From a virus: a DNA stretch of 43,702 nt. The notes under the pieces were generated by a model. It had not been told where the DNA came from and made no database searches. It saw only the letters and a program-made list of their open reading frames with translations. The first letter of the stretch is position 1, and each line of letters begins with the position of its first letter. Made by a program: the position numbers and the translations under genes. Shown here in pieces: positions 32,601 to 40,726 of this stretch. Location: IMG/VR virus record IMGVR_UViG_3300030329_003107, positions 1 to 43,702 of that record; one strand, 5' to 3'.

Positions 32601-35600
32601 GTATCGTTATGGTGTAAATAACCATACTATTAGAGAGGTTGCTAGGCACTTAGATAGCATAAGTGACCAGATTCCAGATGGGCCTGTTGCAAATAACTTA
32701 GAACAGGTTAATGAGTTTTTACAAGTTAAGTATAATAGCTCTAGGCAAGGGGACTGGCAGGATGGCAAGAACATGGCTTGGGAAGATGTTTCGCCACACG
32801 CTGAAGAAATTACAGGTGCTAGAGGATACCTAGAAGCCGACTACAAACAGAAGAACCACCATATAAGAATGTGGCTTAGAGACCCGAATGTTAGAGAAGC
32901 ATTAAAGATGTACAGGTTTAGTAGGGACAGTAGCCCAGAAAAGATAAGAGAAAAACTTGGGTCGCTTGCTGTTAATACTCCTGATATGTTTGGGCCGGGC
33001 TTTACTAAGCTAGCTAAAAATAAAGGTGAGGCAGAGAGATTTCTGGACGACATAACCCAGAGAATGGTTCTCCATAGAGAAGAGTGGTTAGAAGAGTATG
33101 CGCATGCAAACGTAAGGGCGTTAGTTGGTAAAGATGCAGAGACAGAAGTATTTACACAATTACGTAAGCCTCTTGGTGACGCTAAAGATATAAGAGAGTA
33201 CCACGGAATTTCTGTTGAGAGTGCTGTTAAATCTCCAGACTTAGAAAACCATGTGCCTAGAATCAGAAGTGTTGAGTGGATGAAAAGGTTGGCTGCTAAA
33301 GATTCGGGTGTACTGGGCTTTTTTAATAAGAACTTATTTCAGACTGCTGTTTCTGCCCTCTCAGGCGGTAAGGCAATGTTTGGAAGAAGTATAATTAAAC
33401 CGATTGCTGCTAGAGCTTACTTATATTCTAGACATGAAAGGGACGCAATTCATCTTGGAGTTCTAGCAAAAGCTGTTATGGAAGATACACAAGATGGGTT
33501 GGGGATGAAGACAATTGATGCTACTGAAGAGATGCAAAGATTAGGTATTATGAAAGGTAACCAGTACTTCTCTGCGCTAGAACTTCGTCCTTTAGAAGAA
33601 ATAAGGAAGTTTGAAAGTCTACAAAGCACACAAAATATATACGCACAGATAGGTAGACTAGCAAATAAAGCAAGTAAGGAAGGTTTTAAACCAGCACTCA
33701 AGAAGATAACACGCGTTACAGGGTTGCACGAGCGTGGTTATGATGAAGCTGCCCAGATAGGGGATGACCTATCTAATCCTTCTAATATGCTAAGACAGGT
33801 AGACGTAGTGCTGGAAAGAATACTTCCAGAACATTGGGAACATTATTTTAGTAACTTAAAAACCGCTGACGGACAATACACGCAACAGTGGCATGCTCTT
33901 AGGTATATTAAAGAGTTACAGAATCAAGTAGACCAAGTCGCTAAAAGTCGCGGACTAGATATTGTTGCAAGTATAAGAGCCAATGAAGGAACATACTTAG
34001 CTAACTATTTCCCAAGACTTTACAGAAGAGGAGACCAAAGATACAGGCTTGGCGCGCCCCAAAGAGAAATTGGTAATATATCGCGGAATAACTTTGTATC
34101 ACAGTTTCAGCCAAGACAGTTGCCAGATATACTAGACCAACTTGGTAAATCTCTAAATACTGTAAGCAAGACATCAGACGAACTAATAGCTTCTGTTCTT
34201 GAATCTACAGATGACCGTTTAGCAATGTACTATGAGTCTATAATGAAAGAAGCTACTGACTTACAGACAAAGAAACATATTCTTGACATGGACTATTCTA
34301 AGAACTACGCCAAGGGTGTTAAAGAATTTAAACAGAAAGATGACGAGTTAGATAATTTAAGTAATTTGCTTAATGCTAAACTAACAGGTATGGTTACTGG
34401 AGATGCAAAATGGACTGCTAGAGCGGATAAACTATTACGTTCTAATTACATAAAACACTATAACTGGTTGGTAGACGATAACCCTGCATCAGTGGAACGC
34501 GCAAGAGCAGCACAAGACGAGATATTTAATTATATTGACCAAGAGCGTATGCAACTTGGATATGAAAAAGAATTAGTAGAAGGACAGCGAGTAATATCAG
34601 ATGACTGGATGCGAGCAGTATGGAAGAAGTTACCACCTGCTGAGCAGCAGGCTGCGCGCGAACAATTAGAGCTGACAGCTCCTGCACTTGTAAAACCTAT
34701 TACAGAACTTGGTAAGCAGGCATATCCTATTACTAACATACTTCGCACATTTAAAGCTGGTATTGACGTAGGTGCGCCTATGATACACGGTTTTAATGCT
34801 CTTGTTAGGCTTCCAATGCTAGATGGTAAGTTTGACCTTGCCTCTCAAAAGGCTTGGTGGACTGGTGTTAAGCAGATGTATAGGTTCTTGTGGAATCCAG
34901 ACAATCTGGACACCTATATTGTTGATAATTATGCACTTAGGCAGGAGGCTAGTGAGTGGATAAAACTAGGTTCTGCAGAGCCTTTATCCGCAGCTTTAGG
35001 TGAGTCAGCATTTATGCAAAGGTTTAAGAAGAATGCTTCGAAGGCTTGGATTAAAAGTCCACTGCCGGGCGTACAGGGCAAGCCAGACTTTAGATTACTA
35101 GATAGATTTGAGTCAGGATTCGTTGGGTATACAGATGTGCTACGTCTTGAACTATATAAAGCGTTTAAACCTTCTGTAGACAGGCAGCTACGCAGGGACT
35201 ACCCAAAAATTAAACTGGATGATACTGCAGACCCTATAGTAAGAAATGCCTATCATGAAATGGGCGCGACCATAAATAAGATGACTGGAGTATTTGACCA
35301 AGAACTGGCAGCACAGTCTCCTATGCAGAGAATACTAGAGTCTAGCTTACTATTCTTCGCCCCGATGTATAGACGAGCAGTGTATGGTATCATAGCTGAT
35401 ATATTCAGAAGCTCTGAAGGTGGATGGACAGCCGTTCCGGGCCAGAGTCTAAGGTCTAGAGAAGCTCTAAAGCAGCTAACTGGAGTAGTCGGCGTAGGAG
35501 CTATGATAGCTTCGTTAGTTGACATGACTGGAAATAACCCAGAAGGTGCAGGAGATATAGAGAACTTTATTATGCATGGGGATGACCCTAACCTAACTCA

Positions 35601-37206
35601 TAAGTTTGGTAAAATGAATATCTCTGGAGTACATACAGGTATTGGCACAGCATGGTGGACAGCTTTTAGATTGGCTAGTGACCTAGCAATGATAGGGTAC
35701 GGTGAGGATAAACCCCTAGACGATGAGAACAACAACTGGATGAAAGACAATGCAGTACTTAGACTACTGCAGAGAAAGGGCAGGTCACAGCTTGCTCCGG
35801 GTGCAGGTTTGTTAACGGACTTTGTACTAGGTAAGTCATTCTCTGGAGACCCTCTAAGAGACCCTGATGGGCTTTGGGGATACGACTGGTCAGAATCAGT
35901 ATTCCATGTTGGAAAGGCTGCATTCCCATTCTGGCTAGATGGTGCAGCGTCTGGTAGTTGGGGTGATGGGTCAGCACCTTTAATGATGACTAGTGAAGCT
36001 CTAGGATTTACCTCCTATAAGATGAGCGCATACGATAGGCTATCACAGGCCAGACAGTATCATCTAGCGACTTCACAGATAGAGGAGATAAAGACTTGGA
36101 GAGAGGAGGTGGAAAAGGAAAATGGCGAAGTAAACTGGCTTAATGCGTCAGGCCCAGTAAAAAGAATAATTGATGATGAGCTTCCAGATGTAGCTATACT
36201 AAAGATGGAAGCCGAAAAAAGGGCTGCCGTATTCGCAGAAGGACAAAGTGGAGAGTATAGAGACTTCTTGTCACGCAAGGCTTACCAGACCCAACTAACC
36301 ATGCGAGATGTTAGTACGTTTACTATGCAATGGGAAAAGAACGAAATAGATGGTAGGACATTAGGCATGCAGATTGCAAAGGTAAAATACAACAGAGCTA
36401 AAAGCAATGAGGCTTTGTTAGCGTCTTACCCTGCATTAGAAAATTATCTTAACGATTTAAAAGCTGGTAAGTCTAATAAAGACAAACTGTTTTGGGGTAA
36501 GATTTTCTATGATGCCTACCAAGCTCAAGTAGCACATCATCCAAGTAATATAAATGATGATGGTACTTTCAACTTCCAAAACAGGGAGAACCTACATCTA
36601 CAGTTCCTAGAAGACCATAATATCGATAACGATGGGAAGGAGATGGCCTATATAAGAGAAGAGCAGAATGCATGGATGGATGCTAACCCAGTACTTAAAT
36701 CCTATATAGAAGATAGAGAGGCATTAAAACCATACTGGCAGGCACACAAACTTATATGGAAACCCGGTACTAGGGGACATATGCTAGCTTCGTATTATGT
36801 TAGTCTCTCTACATCTAATAGAAAAGCACTAAGAGATGCCCGACCAGAATTTGCTGCAATTGACAAGAAGATAAGGGCAACAAGAAAAAGACTAAGAGAG
36901 CAAAGTCCTTATTATGACTGGTTACTTGTTAAGTGGGGCTATGTATCTGCACCAACACACGGTAATGTACAAAGACTTAAAGAACAGCAAGATGCTAAGA
37001 AAAAATATGCTAGAATGCAGGAGCTAACTAATCCTGATAGCTGGCCTTATGAAAGTCCAAAGAGGGATAGAATATTTGTAAATATATCAGGAAGGATAGA
37101 GATAAGAAAAGGTGTAACGGATTCAGAGGTGGTCAGAACAACAGAAGGAGAAAGAGTAAGTTTCTTATCAGAGGAAGACCAAGCGTTATTGACACCGGGA
37201 CTATAA
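29689..37206 (+). CDS. 2505-residue virion protein with embedded tyrosine-recombinase domain (large polyvalent-type)
   Basis: ATG 29689 has GAAGGAG upstream. About 160-185 is hydrophobic (GVGIGAGLVTFGTGTVAK). About 340-545 reads as a tyrosine recombinase: Arg377 in MASRPGAITGLTYRDL, Lys495/Arg498 in DDAKTIRNQRVSEEWL, His521 in LQMQLGHADI and Tyr530 in DHTLGYIHD, with H521-Y530 spacing of 9 as usual. The beta-hairpin Lys is not obvious (Arg401). About 1680-1945 matches the helical tail of phage large polyvalent proteins (LRTFKAGIDVGAP; GATINKMTGVF; LESSLLFFAPMYRR; then GVVGVGAMIASLVD). It may be packaged and ejected with the DNA. Catalytic activity is unproven. Confidence 0.75.
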   Translation: MVNFLPPWQEDEKAPEFIRPLESHIINPMLITQGKTEYHAERAKNLATMPLVQQQHQEPLTISQGYHQVGMDMADPNVQKDPAWWQKALAKLEPLKYIDIVPELAVQAVEGVIPGKWAGEGTAPRENFESWKALFGEDQGSFKQRIDAAADAFEKRPLWFQIGVGIGAGLVTFGTGTVAKGLAMGGSNAGKLAAASVRGAGYLVDPAEMGVQAVSKSVKATNAFVRTVRDGKPYMERVTPQMMAVEGGSSDIEDFYSAARRNEIRTSFHLISNEQRLLDLFPYNSYENMNAPLFGYRGQEGARFKIDTTTNPGAPWGAADHPTKLPPILHRGNEFRRLFGDLSRSQRTSINDPVNAEILEEARDLAILVMQLGMASRPGAITGLTYRDLKNFLKTQTITVRGSNEYRQGTLYSLDELESLGAVENYITRLEEWAELNNFKLEDSTRAFTLENKKDGIDFFKAGASNTKNENKYRSTLKRIVDKYKPNYEITDDAKTIRNQRVSEEWLMGTPLEDLQMQLGHADIDHTLGYIHDIDLHIGTPQDAIQSVPLRQLMLGAGVLEQAAASGSTVLEDIGRNLSSLNIALNAAKIAGVVGRAKGKTVGGEIGNDLMARVGETYLRSDELRHINVDDWNLYNAQRDLGDVVDTSVLDLTEEVIRVSAIQEIVKNSRKGYNQIFAKFRGISSRSWKPKVAGKQRDITFWGKLQRAGYDLKGDKLVKPTDPRAIQDRADYAVETGLIRELGDGTTTQSAAQWDAWALGLAEERKTLRNILDDYGHLKYVKDDGTVGGKSRHLLHEVLDQYVLGKMYHIKQQWNNLVRDGLVDSNSDHFAKLIDYIIDGNASANIVNASGSDGAYWKGLNEAKKALKHSDILDPYTWRNLGPQQFKDVGNNIRISTKPIIYRGRKIVMAIMPDGTRQPFYFRTGRGGPLAEGKGREWRPFDGIAPIISENGWMDKAVYALGEADDPASEWYRYGVNNHTIREVARHLDSISDQIPDGPVANNLEQVNEFLQVKYNSSRQGDWQDGKNMAWEDVSPHAEEITGARGYLEADYKQKNHHIRMWLRDPNVREALKMYRFSRDSSPEKIREKLGSLAVNTPDMFGPGFTKLAKNKGEAERFLDDITQRMVLHREEWLEEYAHANVRALVGKDAETEVFTQLRKPLGDAKDIREYHGISVESAVKSPDLENHVPRIRSVEWMKRLAAKDSGVLGFFNKNLFQTAVSALSGGKAMFGRSIIKPIAARAYLYSRHERDAIHLGVLAKAVMEDTQDGLGMKTIDATEEMQRLGIMKGNQYFSALELRPLEEIRKFESLQSTQNIYAQIGRLANKASKEGFKPALKKITRVTGLHERGYDEAAQIGDDLSNPSNMLRQVDVVLERILPEHWEHYFSNLKTADGQYTQQWHALRYIKELQNQVDQVAKSRGLDIVASIRANEGTYLANYFPRLYRRGDQRYRLGAPQREIGNISRNNFVSQFQPRQLPDILDQLGKSLNTVSKTSDELIASVLESTDDRLAMYYESIMKEATDLQTKKHILDMDYSKNYAKGVKEFKQKDDELDNLSNLLNAKLTGMVTGDAKWTARADKLLRSNYIKHYNWLVDDNPASVERARAAQDEIFNYIDQERMQLGYEKELVEGQRVISDDWMRAVWKKLPPAEQQAAREQLELTAPALVKPITELGKQAYPITNILRTFKAGIDVGAPMIHGFNALVRLPMLDGKFDLASQKAWWTGVKQMYRFLWNPDNLDTYIVDNYALRQEASEWIKLGSAEPLSAALGESAFMQRFKKNASKAWIKSPLPGVQGKPDFRLLDRFESGFVGYTDVLRLELYKAFKPSVDRQLRRDYPKIKLDDTADPIVRNAYHEMGATINKMTGVFDQELAAQSPMQRILESSLLFFAPMYRRAVYGIIADIFRSSEGGWTAVPGQSLRSREALKQLTGVVGVGAMIASLVDMTGNNPEGAGDIENFIMHGDDPNLTHKFGKMNISGVHTGIGTAWWTAFRLASDLAMIGYGEDKPLDDENNNWMKDNAVLRLLQRKGRSQLAPGAGLLTDFVLGKSFSGDPLRDPDGLWGYDWSESVFHVGKAAFPFWLDGAASGSWGDGSAPLMMTSEALGFTSYKMSAYDRLSQARQYHLATSQIEEIKTWREEVEKENGEVNWLNASGPVKRIIDDELPDVAILKMEAEKRAAVFAEGQSGEYRDFLSRKAYQTQLTMRDVSTFTMQWEKNEIDGRTLGMQIAKVKYNRAKSNEALLASYPALENYLNDLKAGKSNKDKLFWGKIFYDAYQAQVAHHPSNINDDGTFNFQNRENLHLQFLEDHNIDNDGKEMAYIREEQNAWMDANPVLKSYIEDREALKPYWQAHKLIWKPGTRGHMLASYYVSLSTSNRKALRDARPEFAAIDKKIRATRKRLREQSPYYDWLLVKWGYVSAPTHGNVQRLKEQQDAKKKYARMQELTNPDSWPYESPKRDRIFVNISGRIEIRKGVTDSEVVRTTEGERVSFLSEEDQALLTPGL

Positions 37207-37217
37207 TGTGGTATAAT
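37189..37217 (+). promoter_or_regulatory. Consensus promoter for scaffold and capsid genes
   Basis: Perfect TTGACA (37189-37194), 17-bp spacer, perfect TATAAT (37212-37217). It overlaps the stop region of the giant gene. Predicted start about 37224; the scaffold-like GTG is at 37261 with AAGGAGG 8 bases before it. This would boost capsid synthesis independently of upstream transcription. Confidence 0.85.
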
Positions 37218-37260
37218 AAAAGTGGAGTACCTGCGTGGGACATCCAAGGAGGCACTAACC

Positions 37261-37905
37261 GTGGCAGAGTATGACGATAGTAGTCAGGACAGCAGCAGTA
37301 CTAACGCAGAAGCGGACATCGCTGACGGAGTATCTGACGAACAGAAGAACTGGCAACGACAACTGAACCGGGCCAGAGACCAGAACAAGGAGCTATTAAA
37401 GGGATATTTGGAGTTAGGTGAAACCAAGGCAGCCTTATCACGTGTAGAGGGTGCGGTTGAGTCACTTGTTGACCACTTTGCGCAAAGCGGTTACGATGAC
37501 TCTCCATTGGCAGGAGTCAAGGATAGCTTATCTCAGCAGAGACAGAGGGACACTTCCATGTTGATGCACAGAACCCAGATTGCCGATGTATTACACGACA
37601 ACGATGCTAATTGGGACGGAGAACAAATGGCAGAAGCTAGGGCTAAGTGGCAAGCAGGAGACCATGCAGGTGCATTGGCCTCAGTACAGTCAGCTTTTGC
37701 GCAGCCAGTGGAGAATATAGACGATGAGGTTGAGCGAAGAGTACAAGAACGCCTACGAGAGGCTGGCAGAGGGGTCGATTCTGGCTCCTCTACAGCAGCA
37801 GGCAGTCGACGCTTAACACTCAATGACGCTAACATTTCTCCCGGCATGAGCGATGCAGAGATGAAAGCTCGTGCTGATTCGGTATTAGACCAATTTTTTA
37901 AATAG
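37261..37905 (+). CDS. Putative capsid scaffold protein
   Basis: About 214 residues from GTG 37261, chosen because AAGGAGG is 8 bases upstream; the frame opens at GTG 37222. Acidic N-terminus (EYDDSSQDSSSTNAEADIAD) and charged helices (QKNWQRQLNRARDQNKELLK), then Ser-rich and a final helix SDAEMKARADSVLDQFFK. This composition and the position right before the capsid gene are typical of scaffolding proteins. Confidence 0.75.
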   Translation: MAEYDDSSQDSSSTNAEADIADGVSDEQKNWQRQLNRARDQNKELLKGYLELGETKAALSRVEGAVESLVDHFAQSGYDDSPLAGVKDSLSQQRQRDTSMLMHRTQIADVLHDNDANWDGEQMAEARAKWQAGDHAGALASVQSAFAQPVENIDDEVERRVQERLREAGRGVDSGSSTAAGSRRLTLNDANISPGMSDAEMKARADSVLDQFFK

Positions 37906-37915
37906 GAGTATATAA

Positions 37916-38782
37916 ATGGCAACAGGAGCGGCAGAGTTTATTGACAATACTACTGCTGATGTCTTCATACCAGAAATTTGGTCTACCTTGGCAATTGTCG
38001 CACGAGAAGCACAATTAGTCTTTGCTAAGTTAGTAGACCGAAAATTTGAGGATGGCCTTGTAAAAGGGGACAAGATTCATGTTCCTAATATTAGTGATTT
38101 AGCCGCAAGGCAGAAAACGGCTAATACGGCTATCACATATGAGACAGTCACAGAAACAAACACAACTATCACCGTAAACCAGCATTACTATGCTGCGATT
38201 GCGGTTGAGAGTATAACTAAAGTACAGTCCGACAGAGACATGCTTGCAGCTTATGCAGGCAAATTAGGGTACGCCTTGGGGTTAAACGTAGATGATGCGC
38301 TAGCCTCAAGAGTAGAAGCTGACTGGTCTTCACAGACAGTTGGTTCCCTCGCTGCGGAGAATACATACCATGACTATCTGAGGGCTATCCAGTATCTGGA
38401 TGATGCAAATGCCCCGGCAGACAGTCGGTACTTTGTAATTTCCCCGGCGGCAGAAGTCGGTCTGTTAAAAATGGATACATATATAAACAATGACTATACG
38501 AACATTCACGGCTCTGGTCGTGACACTTCGTTAGAAAAGGCTTATATATCTTCCTTCCTCGGAGTACCAGTCTACAAGTCTACTAACGTGGACGGTAGCA
38601 ACTCTGCAGGACACGACAACACACTCTTCCAACGCGAGGCCCAAGCACTAATAATGCAGATGACCCCGGACATGCACACTATGTTTGACATAGATTACTT
38701 CGCTGATAAGGTTGCTATCGAGCAGCTATACGGCGAGGAGGTCATGAGGTCTGACCACGGAGTTTGGATTAAAGGAGCATAG
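37916..38782 (+). CDS. Major capsid protein
   Basis: A 288-residue product with GGAG before the ATG. The N-terminus TTADVFIPEIWSTLAIVARE, then FAKLVDRKFEDGLVKGDKIH and YYAAIAVESITKVQSDRD, and the C-terminal FLGVPVYKSTNVDGS and DMHTMFDIDYFADKVAIEQL match capsid proteins of the P22-gp5/HK97-like fold found in many marine phages. It forms the icosahedral shell. No maturation protease is visible nearby. Confidence 0.85.
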   Translation: MATGAAEFIDNTTADVFIPEIWSTLAIVAREAQLVFAKLVDRKFEDGLVKGDKIHVPNISDLAARQKTANTAITYETVTETNTTITVNQHYYAAIAVESITKVQSDRDMLAAYAGKLGYALGLNVDDALASRVEADWSSQTVGSLAAENTYHDYLRAIQYLDDANAPADSRYFVISPAAEVGLLKMDTYINNDYTNIHGSGRDTSLEKAYISSFLGVPVYKSTNVDGSNSAGHDNTLFQREAQALIMQMTPDMHTMFDIDYFADKVAIEQLYGEEVMRSDHGVWIKGA

Positions 38783-39166
38783 ATGACAACGAAGAAGAGT
38801 AGTACTGACGCACTGGGAGAGATTTTAGAAAAGCTAGGGGCTATGGAAGACCGACTTTCCGAGATGGAAGAGAAGTCTTCTCAGCCCCAAAAGCTATTTG
38901 TAACTGAGCCTTTACCAGAGACTGAACAGATACCAGAAGGGACTAAAGTTAGGCTAAAAGAGACTGCGGAAAGACATGCTGTAGTTATGAGTAAGTTTGA
39001 TTCTTTTAGTTCTGATGTGCAAGAAGCTATAAAAGCTAATGGCATTGCTGGTACTATTGGCCCAGACTTCTACCATATAAAAGATGGTAACCATAAGTAT
39101 AAGGTTATCTTCAAAGGACTAGGAAGCTGGGGGGTTCGTATATCGGACATGGAATTAATTGAGTAA
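38783..39166 (+). CDS. Hypothetical coiled-coil protein
   Basis: A 127-residue product; ATG directly after the capsid stop. Residues 8-35 are a coiled coil (LGEILEKLGAMEDRLSEMEE). The C-terminal half is a small beta-type domain (HYKVIF-like strands, IKDGNHKYKVIFKGLGSWGV). It may be a head or tail-connector component by position. Its end overlaps the next start. Confidence 0.65.
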   Translation: MTTKKSSTDALGEILEKLGAMEDRLSEMEEKSSQPQKLFVTEPLPETEQIPEGTKVRLKETAERHAVVMSKFDSFSSDVQEAIKANGIAGTIGPDFYHIKDGNHKYKVIFKGLGSWGVRISDMELIE

Positions 39167-39512
39167 CGAAATACCATTAATAGATGTGGAGAAAGTCCAG
39201 AAACGCTTAGACGCGAAGAAGGACAATCCCTATACAGTTTTGGAAGGCAGTTGCCACGTACCAGTAGACGCAAGTAAGGGACTAAAGAAGTCACACTTAA
39301 AGACTACAGCAGATACGTTTCTGAGTACGATGATGAAGCGAGGGTACGAACTGGCCTCGCAGCTACGGCTTAACGGCCCCTATCCTGCAGTAGAAATGGA
39401 TAGTGATGTAGTAATAGAAGACATGGAAGAATGGCGCATTCGAGCGGTATTCAAAAAAGATAAACCTGATTTTACAAGGATAGAATTAGACCCGGCACTC
39501 ATAAAGGAGTAG
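39159..39512 (+). CDS. Hypothetical structural-region protein
   Basis: A 117-residue product from TTG 39159, overlapping the upstream stop by 8 bases. Mixed fold: VEKVQKRLDAKKDNPYTVLE at the start, beta strands and a helix after (SHLKTTADTFLSTMMKRGYE). No domain is recognised. The start codon is the weakest part of this call. Confidence 0.6.
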   Translation: MSNEIPLIDVEKVQKRLDAKKDNPYTVLEGSCHVPVDASKGLKKSHLKTTADTFLSTMMKRGYELASQLRLNGPYPAVEMDSDVVIEDMEEWRIRAVFKKDKPDFTRIELDPALIKE

Positions 39513-39515
39513 ATA

Positions 39516-40310
39516 ATGGCTAACCCGGTACAACATGTCCCAAGCCGTCAGAACCTTAGAAACACACTGGGGCTGGCTAGGGAGTTTGGATTTTTAGAAT
39601 TTAATACAACAGACCATGTGGTCTGGGATGATGACTTTTTAGGTGATACACTTCATGGTGGTTACCAAACTACAGCGGCTAGTGGAACCGCACTAGCAAT
39701 TGCAGCAGGAGTTAATGGTGTAGCTACACAGGTTACACAGGCTTCTAATGACGCGCACGCAAACTTTACTCTAGGACTAGACTGGCAAGGCCAGTTAATG
39801 TGTGCTATGGCAGCCAGAGTAAAAATAGATGCTATAACAAATGTTAAGATGGAAATTGGATTTACTGATGTCGTATCAGGAACTGATGCTGCGGCAGTTA
39901 ATGACCTTGACGGAGCCACATTTACAGCTACAGACTGCGCAGTGTGGGCATTTGATACAGACGATACTACAGACAATTGGAAACTTGCTGCAACCTATGA
40001 TGGAGGCACTAACGATACAGTAACTGATGCAGGTTTTGCGCCAGTTGCAGATACGTATGAGACTCTAATTGTGGCACTTGAAGGAACTAGAACTGCTGGA
40101 ACTACAGATGCTTGGACTTCTCCAGCTACAGTACACTTCTATAGGCTTAATACAAATGGGTATCAAACGTACAAGTCAGCCCCTATAACAACAGGGCCAA
40201 CAAGCAATACGCTTATAACACCCCATCTTAATGTTACTACTAGAAACGGAACTGCAAACACTATGTCAATTGACTTTCTAAAGGTTTGGCAGAGGAGAAC
40301 AGCAGACTAA
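39516..40310 (+). CDS. Putative head-surface or jelly-roll virion protein
   Basis: A 264-residue product; ATG with GGAG upstream. It is beta-rich with a concanavalin-like pattern (DHVVWDDDFLGDTLHGG, DWQGQLMCAMAARVKIDA, then GTANTMSIDFLKVWQRR), similar to phage surface or decoration proteins, here just before the fibre. Its stop overlaps the next ATG (TAATG). Confidence 0.65.
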   Translation: MANPVQHVPSRQNLRNTLGLAREFGFLEFNTTDHVVWDDDFLGDTLHGGYQTTAASGTALAIAAGVNGVATQVTQASNDAHANFTLGLDWQGQLMCAMAARVKIDAITNVKMEIGFTDVVSGTDAAAVNDLDGATFTATDCAVWAFDTDDTTDNWKLAATYDGGTNDTVTDAGFAPVADTYETLIVALEGTRTAGTTDAWTSPATVHFYRLNTNGYQTYKSAPITTGPTSNTLITPHLNVTTRNGTANTMSIDFLKVWQRRTAD

Positions 40311-40717
40311 TGGGAAACTTTCATCAGACCATGTTCGCGAGTGCAACAAGAGCGGCTGGAGCGCACACAAGTAATATCATAACAAACCACACTGGTAAGG
40401 GTGGGGTATTCTACTTGGACATCACAGCCGAGGGTGGCACTGCGACTCTCGATGTTAAACTGCAAGGTTTAGACCGTATAAGTGGAGACTGGTTTGATTT
40501 GGGTAACAACGTAATGGGTACAGGTGCTTACGCATACGCACAGGCGAGTGGCGTAACTACTGGCCCCACGATATTAACTGTCTATCCGGGTCTTACAGCA
40601 AGCGGCAATGCGGTATGTACAGGAATACTGCCTGTTACTTTTAGGGCGCACGCCACAGTAGCAGGCTCTAGTACTCCTACATTTACATTCTCTTTAGGAG
40701 TTGAAATAATTAATTAA
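40310..40717 (+). CDS. Small beta-rich virion protein
   Basis: About 135 residues from ATG 40310 (MGNFHQTMFASATRAAGAHT); the open frame reaches further upstream. The fold looks like a beta barrel (GGVFYLDITAEGGTATLDVK, then STPTFTFSLGVEIIN). It lies between the surface protein and the tail fibre, so it may be a decoration or fibre-attachment protein. Confidence 0.7.
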   Translation: MGNFHQTMFASATRAAGAHTSNIITNHTGKGGVFYLDITAEGGTATLDVKLQGLDRISGDWFDLGNNVMGTGAYAYAQASGVTTGPTILTVYPGLTASGNAVCTGILPVTFRAHATVAGSSTPTFTFSLGVEIIN

Positions 40718-40726
40718 GGAGGCCGC

